A DNA stretch of 60,748 nt, from assembly GCA_022511465.1 (NCBI GenBank), contig JAFLRM010000016.1:1-60748 (forward strand), written 5' to 3'. The position numbers and the translations under genes were made by a program. Below the pieces are notes generated by a model. It worked only from the letters and a program-made list of their open reading frames with translations. It did not search any database and had not been told where the DNA came from. The stretch is from Acetatifactor sp. Lineage in GTDB: Bacteria > Bacillota > Clostridia > Lachnospirales > Lachnospiraceae. Each line of letters starts with the position of its first letter. Position 1 is the stretch's first letter. Shown here piece by piece: positions 54,210 to 60,748 of the stretch.

Positions 54210-54482
54210 CTATCTGTGGATGTATAGGCTAAAGCTGGACCACAGCTCCGTGGCGAATTCCACCATGCGGGTCATCATCCAGTTGCCAAGAAGCATCAGC
54301 GAGAGAAAAATTCCGATAACTTTAGGCACAAAAGTCAGGGTCTGCTCCTGAATGGAGGTGACGGTCTGAAAAATACTGACCAGCAGACCGATAGCCATAG
54401 ACACCAGAAGAATCGGAAGGGCCACCTGGAGCACCAGAAACAACGCACCCTTCGCCATATCAATTACAGCTTCAGTAGTCAT
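54210..54482 (-). CDS. fliQ: Flagellar export protein FliQ
   Basis: 90 residues with two hydrophobic helices. ALPILLVSMAIGLLVSIFQTVTSIQEQTLTFVPKV is the strongly conserved FliQ core. Component of the FliPQR gate, 14 bases before fliR and about 50 after fliP. Confidence 0.96.
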   Translation of the reverse strand: MTTEAVIDMAKGALFLVLQVALPILLVSMAIGLLVSIFQTVTSIQEQTLTFVPKVIGIFLSLMLLGNWMMTRMVEFATELWSSFSLYIHR

Positions 54483-54534
54483 TTTTCATCTCCTCTCAAA
54501 CAACAGGCATCACGCCCTGTAAAATACTCTTGCA

Positions 54535-55410
54535 CTAATAAAACGTTTGTACTACCTCTCCTATGATCAATGCCCAGCCGTCTGCAAGTACAAAGAGCAG
54601 GATCTTAAAAGGCATGGAGATCGTAGTGGGCGGCAGCATCATCATACCCATACTCATCAATGTGGACGCCACCACCATATCTATCACAATAAAGGGAATA
54701 TAAATCATAAATCCGATCCAGAAAGCAATCCTTAGCTCACTGATCATAAAACTGGGGATCAGCACCGAATTGGGGATATCATCCATCGTAGCGCCGTCCC
54801 ACTCTAACCCTGCAATGTCCATAAATAGATCTACATCTCTCACCTGCGTCTGACGAGCCATAAACTCTCTCAGAGGCTCCATGCCAAGCTCCAGAGCCTC
54901 CTCCTGATCGATCTCTCCCTCCTCAAAGGGAATAATAGCCTGCTCATTGATCTGGGTGATCACAGGCTCCATAATGAAGAAAGTCAGGATCAGCGCCAGT
55001 CCGATCAGGATCTGGTTGGGCGGAGCCGTCTGCGTGTTCAGTGCCGCTCTCGTAAAGTGCAGCACGATCAGTATTCGTGTGAAAGATGTCATCATAATGA
55101 TGATCGTGGGGGCCAGCGCGATCAGCGTCAGCGTGATCAAAATGCGCAGCGCACCATTGATCTGTCCGTTACCACCATCCAACGTAACGGTTATAATATT
55201 CTCTGTGTTTATATGATTCAGCTCCTCCGGCGTGTCCGCAGTCCCGGGAGGATCGATCACCGTGGTGAGATCCGTCTCACCGGTTTGTGGGATATCCGGC
55301 ACATCGCTGGCAAATGCTTCCATCGATCCATGAAACCACAATATGCCCACCGTAACCAGCAGGCATATAAATGTCATTATTTTTTTTCCGGTAAGCTTCA
55401 TTCTGTTCAT
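54535..55410 (-). CDS. fliP: Flagellar export protein FliP
   Basis: 291 residues. An N-terminal signal-like helix and a polar extracellular segment (about 35-70) precede the FliP core with TSFTRILIVLHFTRAALNTQTAPPNQILIGLALILTFF and the end FVIDMVVASTLMSMGMMMLPPTTISMPFKILLFVLADGW. AAGGA lies nine bases before the ATG. It forms the central pore of the export gate with FliQ and FliR. Confidence 0.96.
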   Translation of the reverse strand: MNRMKLTGKKIMTFICLLVTVGILWFHGSMEAFASDVPDIPQTGETDLTTVIDPPGTADTPEELNHINTENIITVTLDGGNGQINGALRILITLTLIALAPTIIIMMTSFTRILIVLHFTRAALNTQTAPPNQILIGLALILTFFIMEPVITQINEQAIIPFEEGEIDQEEALELGMEPLREFMARQTQVRDVDLFMDIAGLEWDGATMDDIPNSVLIPSFMISELRIAFWIGFMIYIPFIVIDMVVASTLMSMGMMMLPPTTISMPFKILLFVLADGWALIIGEVVQTFY

Positions 55411-55415
55411 GTATC

Positions 55416-55805
55416 TCAGTCCTTTGGTTCTTCGCTGTCATCGGAATTTTTCCTGATCCGTCTGTCAATGACCGCTTTATCAAACAAATCCCGAAATTTC
55501 AGGCTTTCTCCACCCGAACTGACCTCTTTCAGCTGTTCTTTCGGCACCTCGCCAAGCAGGGTCACTGTATCCTTGCAGACGGCGATCACCTTGTAGGTCT
55601 CACCCACCCGCACGATCTGTAACCACTTGTTACCTCCCAGCTTGGCAGTCTCCACCACTTCGATATTGCAGTTCACGGCCTGTTTTTTCTGATAATTAGC
55701 GATCCACTTCGTGGTATAAGCCGTGACTGCAAGCACCAAAACAAAAACTACCAGCACCGTGATAAACTGCAAGTAGCTGTCAGTAGCTGTCAGCAAAATA
55801 AACAT
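55416..55805 (-). CDS. fliO: Flagellar protein FliO (FliZ-type)
   Basis: 129 residues. One membrane helix (about 10-32) is followed by a small cytoplasmic domain with VVETAKLGGNKWLQIVRVGETYKVIAVCKDTVTLLGEV, the FliO pattern. FliO helps assemble FliP. Its ATG overlaps the cheY stop by one base, and fliP starts five bases after its stop. Confidence 0.88.
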   Translation of the reverse strand: MFILLTATDSYLQFITVLVVFVLVLAVTAYTTKWIANYQKKQAVNCNIEVVETAKLGGNKWLQIVRVGETYKVIAVCKDTVTLLGEVPKEQLKEVSSGGESLKFRDLFDKAVIDRRIRKNSDDSEEPKD

Positions 55806-56167
55806 TAACCAACGACCTTCTTCACAGCCTCAATAACACGCTCCGCCTGGAATGGTTTTACAATAAAGTCCTTTGCACCAGCCTGAATAGACTCAATAAC
55901 CATCGCCTGCTGACCCATGGCAGAACACATGATGATCTTGGCATTGCCGTCAACTGCCTTGATCGCCTTCAGTGCTTCGATGCCATCCATCTCAGGCATG
56001 GTGATATCCATCAATACCAGATCCGGATTGACTTCCTTGTACTTCTCCACTGCCTTCGCGCCATTCTCTGCCTCTCCGGCTACATTGTAACCGTTTTTGG
56101 TAAGAATGTCCTTGATCATCATTCTCATAAATGCCGCATCGTCACATACTAAAATATTCTTTGCCAT
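55805..56167 (-). CDS. cheY: Chemotaxis response regulator CheY
   Basis: 120 residues from the ATG with GGAGG eight bases upstream. A lone receiver domain with CDDAAFMR, phospho-acceptor Asp54 in LVLMDITMPEMDG, the Thr/Ser switch region and Lys in FIVKPF. Phosphorylated by CheA, it binds the switch proteins FliM and FliY encoded just upstream. Confidence 0.96.
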   Translation of the reverse strand: MAKNILVCDDAAFMRMMIKDILTKNGYNVAGEAENGAKAVEKYKEVNPDLVLMDITMPEMDGIEALKAIKAVDGNAKIIMCSAMGQQAMVIESIQAGAKDFIVKPFQAERVIEAVKKVVG

Positions 56168-56221
56168 TGATTCATCCTCCATTTAACCTTTTTATTGGCA
56201 ATAACTATTTCCTGAATTTTA

Positions 56222-57454
56222 CTACTTGACAATCTCTGTCACCCTGATACCGAAGCTCTCCTCGATGACTACTACCTCACCCTTGGCAACCAGCTTGCCG
56301 TTTACCAGGACATCTATAGGTTCACCGGCGATCCTGTCGAGCTCTATGATCGTTCCGGGTGCAAAATTGAGTATTTCCGATATGGACTTCGCCGTGCGGC
56401 CAAGCTCTACCGTTACCTCCAGCGGCACATCCATGATCAGGCCGATGTTCTCCTGTCCTGTGAAACCGCTCATATCGCTTGAAAAGTTCTGGAACTGTGC
56501 AGGCTGAACATTGATATTCTGCATATTCATCTGCGGCATGCCCATCATACCCATTTGGGGAGCCATCCCCATGTTCATACCCATCATGGGGTTCATGCCC
56601 ATTCCCATCTGAGGAGCCATTCCCATTCCGCCCATGTCCATTCCGCCCATGGCGGGGGCAGGAGCAGGCGTCGGCGCGGGTGCTGGGGCGGGTGCCGCAG
56701 CAGGTGCTGGCGATGAGTCCACCACAACTTCCACCGTCTGCGAATTGTAGAACGTATCTGCAATACTTCTCGCAAACTCAACCGGGTACAGTTGCATGAT
56801 GGAACTGTCCACCAACTCGCCTATCTGCATGCGGAAGGATATCTTTACAAAGGTTCCGCCCAGAAAGGGGGCAATTTCCGCTCCGTTCGCAAATTTGCTC
56901 AGATCCAAAAGGGAAGAATCCGGCGGACTGATATCGATCATCTTCTGAAGCATGGTGGACAGTGAGGTCGCCGCTGCGCCCATCATCTGGTTCATAGCCT
57001 CTGAGATCGCGCTCAGATGCAGTTCGCCCAACTCGCCCTCCGTGTTCGTACCGTCACCACCCATCATCAGATCGGTGATGATCTTCACATCATGCTCTTT
57101 GAGCACCAAGATATTCGTACCATCCAAGCCCTTAGTGTATTTGATCTGAATAAACACACAGGGTCTCTCATAGTCTGACAAAATGGCATCCCACGTGGCC
57201 AGTTCAACCACCGGGGTCGTGATGTTGACCTTCATATTGACCAGTGAATACAAGCTGGTCGCCGAGGAACCCATACTAATGTTGCCGACCTCACCGATCG
57301 CATCCTTGTCTTCCTCTGTCAAAAGATCATTATCTATTGCGGCACCTGCTCCGGCGGCACCTGCAGCATCCCCTGTATCCGCGGAATCATCTCCCGACAG
57401 ATCCATACCGTTGAGCAGTGCATTTATCTCGTCTTGAGATAACATTCCATCCAT
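56222..57454 (-). CDS. fliY: Flagellar switch/CheY-P phosphatase FliY
   Basis: 410 residues. The N-terminus MDGMLSQDEINALLNGM is the CheY-P-binding motif shared with FliM. The CheC-like domain keeps two Glu-Asn phosphatase sites (GEVGNISMGSSATSL, SEAMNQMMGAAATSL). A linker of about 75 residues (about 245-320) is first Pro/Ala repeats, then almost pure Met/Gly/Pro/Gln/Asn. The C-terminal FliN (SpoA) domain ends the protein. It is part of the C-ring and also dephosphorylates CheY-P. The Met-rich linker is unusual. Confidence 0.95.
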   Translation of the reverse strand: MDGMLSQDEINALLNGMDLSGDDSADTGDAAGAAGAGAAIDNDLLTEEDKDAIGEVGNISMGSSATSLYSLVNMKVNITTPVVELATWDAILSDYERPCVFIQIKYTKGLDGTNILVLKEHDVKIITDLMMGGDGTNTEGELGELHLSAISEAMNQMMGAAATSLSTMLQKMIDISPPDSSLLDLSKFANGAEIAPFLGGTFVKISFRMQIGELVDSSIMQLYPVEFARSIADTFYNSQTVEVVVDSSPAPAAAPAPAPAPTPAPAPAMGGMDMGGMGMAPQMGMGMNPMMGMNMGMAPQMGMMGMPQMNMQNINVQPAQFQNFSSDMSGFTGQENIGLIMDVPLEVTVELGRTAKSISEILNFAPGTIIELDRIAGEPIDVLVNGKLVAKGEVVVIEESFGIRVTEIVK

Positions 57455-57458
57455 TTTC

Positions 57459-58439
57459 TTACTCCTCCTCTCTGACTACTGATGTAATCCGGACAGCATA
57501 AGAGTCCCCGTTGGCACCGGGCAAAGCGGTAAATTTTCTAATATTGCCAACATATACATCCATGTCATTATCCACCTTGGAATCAAGTCGAATGCAATCA
57601 CCTATCTGCAGATTGAGGAACTCTCCCACGGATATCACGCTCTTGCCGAGCACCGCCTTGATAGGCACATCCACCTTGCGAATCATCGATTCAATGTATT
57701 CCTCATAATTTTCATCCTTATTCTCCTGCATGGTGGAGAACCAGAACTTGGTATTCAATTTATCCATGATATCTTCCAAGGTAAAGAAAGGAAGACACAC
57801 ATTTACCATTCCCTCAACATCGCCAATCTTCATATTCAAGGTGACAATGGCGATCATATCGTTTGGAGCGATCACCTGCGCAAACTGCGGGTTCGTCTCT
57901 ATGCGGCTCAAAACCGGTGAAATCTCTATTACATTCTTCCACGGGTCCCTCAAATGCTGCGTCATCATGATCAGAACCTTCTGTATGATCGACAGCTCTA
58001 TTTCAGAGAAATCCCTGCTCTTCTCCAACGGAGCGCCGCTTCCACCCAGCATTCTGTCCAACATGGCGTAACCTAAGTTCGTTCCTAAATCTATGATTAT
58101 CACACCGTTGAGCGGCGCAAAATTCACAATACCCAGAATAGCCGGATTGAATAGAGCGTTGGAGAACTCATTAAATGTAACCGTCTCCGAGCTGGCCACC
58201 TCCACCTGAACATTTTTACGCAGATACACGGGGAGACTGGTAGAAAGCAATCGGCCATATTGCTCGAAAATAAATTCCAACGTTCTCAGATGCTCCTTGG
58301 AGAACTTCGTAGGGCGGCTAAAGTCATAGTTCTTAACCTGCTTCTCTTCTTCCCCATTCATCTGATCTACGTCCAACTCACCGGTAGACAAAGCATTAAG
58401 CAGGTTATCTATCTCACTTTGCGAAAGAACCTCGCCCAC
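57459..58439 (-). CDS. fliM: Flagellar motor switch protein FliM
   Basis: 326 residues, starting at a GTG seven bases after GGAGGTG. The N-terminal LSQSEIDNLLNAL is the CheY-P-binding helix, the middle CheC-like domain lacks phosphatase residues, and a SpoA domain with VGEFLNLQIGDCIRLDSKVDNDMDVYVG lies near the C-terminus. FliM forms the C-ring wall with FliG and FliY. The stop is four bases before fliY. Confidence 0.96.
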   Translation of the reverse strand: MGEVLSQSEIDNLLNALSTGELDVDQMNGEEEKQVKNYDFSRPTKFSKEHLRTLEFIFEQYGRLLSTSLPVYLRKNVQVEVASSETVTFNEFSNALFNPAILGIVNFAPLNGVIIIDLGTNLGYAMLDRMLGGSGAPLEKSRDFSEIELSIIQKVLIMMTQHLRDPWKNVIEISPVLSRIETNPQFAQVIAPNDMIAIVTLNMKIGDVEGMVNVCLPFFTLEDIMDKLNTKFWFSTMQENKDENYEEYIESMIRKVDVPIKAVLGKSVISVGEFLNLQIGDCIRLDSKVDNDMDVYVGNIRKFTALPGANGDSYAVRITSVVREEE

Positions 58440-58480
58440 AAAAGCTCACCTCCTACTGTTTTATCTTTTACGGACACGCG

Positions 58481-58984
58481 TCAGTTGACCTTTACCTCAC
58501 TGATAGCCACCTGATACACAAAATCGGACTGGAATAACTGATGTACTGCCTTTAGGATATCTGCTTTCAGTCCCTCCATATTGTTGAGGCAATCTTCCTT
58601 CGTGTAACCGGACACCACGGTGCTGACTGCATCCTTGATCAAAGTAGCATTGGCAGCCATCTTCTCATCCCCTCCATAAGCCTTGTAATCATTATGCTTG
58701 GTATTCTGGGACAGAGAGACATTGCACACTAGATATGCGCCGTCCCCCAAAAGCATTGTCATAGAGCCCAGATCATAAACCGCCGTGTCCGCCAGAGAAA
58801 CCGCCGGCGTGACGAGCTCCCCACTGGGAGTGGTAAGCTCCAGATCCAGCACGGTGGCAATATTGCTCACCAACTCCGCCGTCTTGCTGTTCGTGCTGGT
58901 CACACTGAACATTGTGATGGTGGTCAATACAATATTTACGATCATCAATGCCAAAATAAGCACTGTCATTAAATTTTTCTTCAT
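58481..58984 (-). CDS. fliL: Flagellar basal-body protein FliL
   Basis: 167 residues. One N-terminal membrane helix (about 6-28) is followed by a stomatin-like extracytoplasmic domain with YLVCNVSLSQNTK and a C-terminal FLIL-type ending FVYQVAISEVKVN. FliL surrounds and stabilises the stator. Assigned from its place between motB and fliM, its topology and its ending; direct sequence signatures are weak in this family. Confidence 0.88.
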   Translation of the reverse strand: MKKNLMTVLILALMIVNIVLTTITMFSVTSTNSKTAELVSNIATVLDLELTTPSGELVTPAVSLADTAVYDLGSMTMLLGDGAYLVCNVSLSQNTKHNDYKAYGGDEKMAANATLIKDAVSTVVSGYTKEDCLNNMEGLKADILKAVHQLFQSDFVYQVAISEVKVN

Positions 58985-59021
58985 CTTATAAAACCATGCC
59001 TTTCCTACAATTTATATGACG

Positions 59022-59843
59022 TTATATAACGCCATTGTAGATCCGAATCTCAACGCGCCTGTTCTTGCTGCGGCCCTCCTCAGTGGAATTGTCCGCGATG
59101 GGCACTCTCTCACCCATGCCGGCGTGTTTTAAATTCGTGGGATCCAGCGTTGTGGCGTCCAGCAGATAGTAGAACACGGAGAGCGCTCTCGCGCTGCTCA
59201 GTTCCTCGTTGCTGGCATATCTCGCGCTGCTGATAGGAACATTGTCTGTATGTCCCTCTATCTCAATGAGACCGCTGCTGTAGCGCATCAGTATCGCTCC
59301 CACCTGATCCAGGATCCTCCTCGACTCATCCCTAAGCTCCGCACTTCCGGAGTCAAAGAGAAGGCCGCCTTTCATGGTAAGCTGCACGTACTCTGCTGTG
59401 AAGCTTACTTCAATCTGCTCGGACATGTTGCTCTCCGCGACCGCTTCTGCCACAGTCTCTGCCATCTGTTCGTTGGCTTGCAGATTCTGTTCCTCCAGCA
59501 TCTCTTTAAGTCCCTCAGGGGTGTTGTCATACTGTTCCAAATTCTGCGGATCATTTTTACTGTCTGCTGCTGCGCCGGTGCTGTTAATGTACTCGCTCAA
59601 CTCGTTCAGCTGACTGACACCGTTGCTGATCAGCATGCCGTCACCTATGGCGGTGGCACCTCCGCTGAATATACTGAATGAACTGTTCATGGCCGCCACA
59701 ATTTCCGCCAGCTTCGCCTCGTCAATCGTAGACATGGAAAATAGCAGCACGAAGAAACAGAGCAACAGATTCATCAGGTCACTGAAGGTCGCCATCCACG
59801 CCGGCGACCCAGGTGGTGGTGCTTCTTCTCTCTTCTTTGCCAC
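59022..59843 (-). CDS. motB: Motor stator protein MotB
   Basis: 273 residues, starting at a GTG that overlaps the motA stop by one base, with GGAGGTG seven bases upstream. The N-terminus has PAWMATFSDLMNLLLCFFVLLFSMS, a single helix with the ion-binding Asp. A plug and linker region follows, then an OmpA-type peptidoglycan-binding domain with LFDSGSAELRDESRRIL, IEGHTDNVPISSARYASNEELSSARA and SKNRRVEIRI. Confidence 0.96.
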   Translation of the reverse strand: MAKKREEAPPPGSPAWMATFSDLMNLLLCFFVLLFSMSTIDEAKLAEIVAAMNSSFSIFSGGATAIGDGMLISNGVSQLNELSEYINSTGAAADSKNDPQNLEQYDNTPEGLKEMLEEQNLQANEQMAETVAEAVAESNMSEQIEVSFTAEYVQLTMKGGLLFDSGSAELRDESRRILDQVGAILMRYSSGLIEIEGHTDNVPISSARYASNEELSSARALSVFYYLLDATTLDPTNLKHAGMGERVPIADNSTEEGRSKNRRVEIRIYNGVI

Positions 59844-60637
59844 TATTCTTCACCTCCTCCATCGTCTCCTCCTGCAGTTTCTCTATCCTTAGGAGCGAGG
59901 AAGGATTTCAGTTTTTCCTCAATAACTCGGGGGTTTTCACCTGCCTGAATGGACAGAAGCCCCTCTATCATAACCTCTTTTTGCTGCATCTCGATGGCGT
60001 TGTCCGCCTTCAGCTTATTCGCTGTAGGAGTGCAGATCCAGTTCGCCAAAAGGGAACCGTACAAGGTAGTGATCAAAGCCACAGCCATGGAAGGGCCGAT
60101 GGAACTTGCGTCCTCCATGTTGTTCAACATATTTACCAGACCTACCAGAGTACCGATCATACCCCAGGCAGGACCCATGGAAGCAACAGTCTCCCAGAAG
60201 CCGGCAAACTTTTTATGTCTGTCATCGACACAGGTCATCTCCGTCTCCATGATGGCACGCACAAGATCCGGATCCGTACCGTCAACCACCAGAAGGATAC
60301 CCTTCTTCAAAAAGGGTTCATCCAGATCGGACGCCGCCTCCTCCAGAGACAGAAGACCTTCCTTTCTGGCGATATTGGACAAGTCTATGATCTTCTTGAT
60401 CATGTCGGAGGTATTCATAGCCGGCGCCTTGAAGATCAGTGTGAGACTCTTCAGACCCGATATGTAATCCTGCAGACTGTAGGATGTGAGAACCGCCGCA
60501 AAGGCACCACCGAAAGTGATGATGGCAGAAGGGGCATCCAGATAGGAACCAAAACCGCCAAGGCCTGCCGCCGAGATAATACCGAACACCAACATGCCCA
60601 AACATATGATCATACCAAGTAAGGAAGCTAAATCCAC
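59843..60637 (-). CDS. motA: Motor stator protein MotA
   Basis: 264 residues from the GTG giving MDLASLLGMII, five bases after AGGTGA; a GTG three codons earlier (60646) lacks a good site. Four membrane helices are seen, with the conserved PAWGMIGTLVGLVNMLNNM and MAVALITTLYGSLLANWICTP in the last two, and ends in an acidic cytoplasmic tail. It forms the ion channel with MotB and pushes on FliG. It follows flbD by about 30 bases. Confidence 0.96.
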   Translation of the reverse strand: MDLASLLGMIICLGMLVFGIISAAGLGGFGSYLDAPSAIITFGGAFAAVLTSYSLQDYISGLKSLTLIFKAPAMNTSDMIKKIIDLSNIARKEGLLSLEEAASDLDEPFLKKGILLVVDGTDPDLVRAIMETEMTCVDDRHKKFAGFWETVASMGPAWGMIGTLVGLVNMLNNMEDASSIGPSMAVALITTLYGSLLANWICTPTANKLKADNAIEMQQKEVMIEGLLSIQAGENPRVIEEKLKSFLAPKDRETAGGDDGGGEE

Positions 60638-60669
60638 GAGAATCACCTAACATTCCGCATTCAATTTTT

Positions 60670-60748
60670 TTACTCTGCAAGAATATCCTTTCTATACAAT
60701 TTTACAAGATTTTTTATCTCTTGTCTACTTTCTTTTACAATTATTTTT
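60670..60748 (-). CDS. flbD: FlbD family protein (C-terminal end only)
   Basis: The last 25 codons and a TAA of a gene running in from the right edge. They read KIIVKESRQEIKNLVKLYRKDILAE. FlbD proteins (60-70 residues) end with a 'GKKYVVKES-xx-E-I-xx-I-xx-YK' pattern, and flbD normally precedes motA in Firmicutes fla operons, so both sequence and position fit. The missing part lies outside the window. Confidence 0.7.
   Translation of the reverse strand, partial: KIIVKESRQEIKNLVKLYRKDILAE

Overview
This is a contiguous stretch of a low-GC Gram-positive (Firmicutes) chromosome. It most resembles a motile member of the Clostridia, probably Lachnospiraceae. The evidence is: AGGAGG-type ribosome sites throughout; a CheC/CheD/FliY chemotaxis set; SigD, FapA and FlhF/FlhG inside one very large flagellar operon; the order ssrA-smpB-rnr-secG-eno; and several oversized solute-binding lipoproteins. 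I name no species. Nearly all genes lie on the minus strand. Only a CDF metal transporter and a small zinc peptidase-like gene are on plus.

Layout from left to right. 1-294: a consensus promoter with a structured leader reads out of the left edge, probably toward an rRNA or tRNA operon, next to a bidirectional terminator. 295-7904: one minus-strand operon (promoter at 7904) with a small membrane protein, an OmpR-type response regulator, a histidine kinase, HflX, a DUF2339-like polytopic protein and a lipoprotein. 7923-12585: a compact biosynthetic-looking operon with its own terminator, made of a membrane-anchored alpha/beta hydrolase, a free-standing NRPS condensation-type protein, an acyl carrier protein, an acyl-adenylating ligase and a HicA-like small protein. 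It starts just after ssrA, whose 3' end is partly duplicated. 12594-17613: ssrA, smpB, rnr, secG and eno (trans-translation, RNA decay, secretion, glycolysis). 17631-20378: an iron-sulfur aldo/keto reductase and gpmI. 20402-22085: the plus-strand CDF exporter and YgjP-like protein.

22096-34860 is a single-direction cluster. In transcription order it holds a PHP phosphoesterase, two paralogous propeller-plus-solute-binding lipoproteins, two sugar-type ABC permeases, a HlyD-type adaptor, a MacB-periplasmic-core-like protein with only two membrane segments, and a third large binding lipoprotein. No ATPase is present. This mixture of import and export parts is the best candidate in the window for a poorly described system. 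34943-37547 holds a GNAT acetyltransferase, then tsf and rpsB with a structured rpsB leader.

37566-60748 is the downstream part of a fla/che operon transcribed leftward: flbD (3' end only), motA, motB, fliL, fliM, fliY, cheY, fliO, fliP, fliQ, fliR, flhB, flhA, flhF, flhG, a PilZ protein, cheB, cheA, cheW, cheC, cheD, an acidic membrane protein, sigD, fapA, a 102-residue protein, a coiled-coil membrane protein with a helix-turn-helix-like end, and a small MltG/YceG-like protein. It encodes the stator, part of the C-ring, the export gate, flagellar number control, the chemosensory core and the motility sigma factor. CheR, the filament, hook and rod genes and the receptors are not in this window.

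All family assignments come from reading translated motifs; no database search was run. Promoters and hairpins were found by eye.
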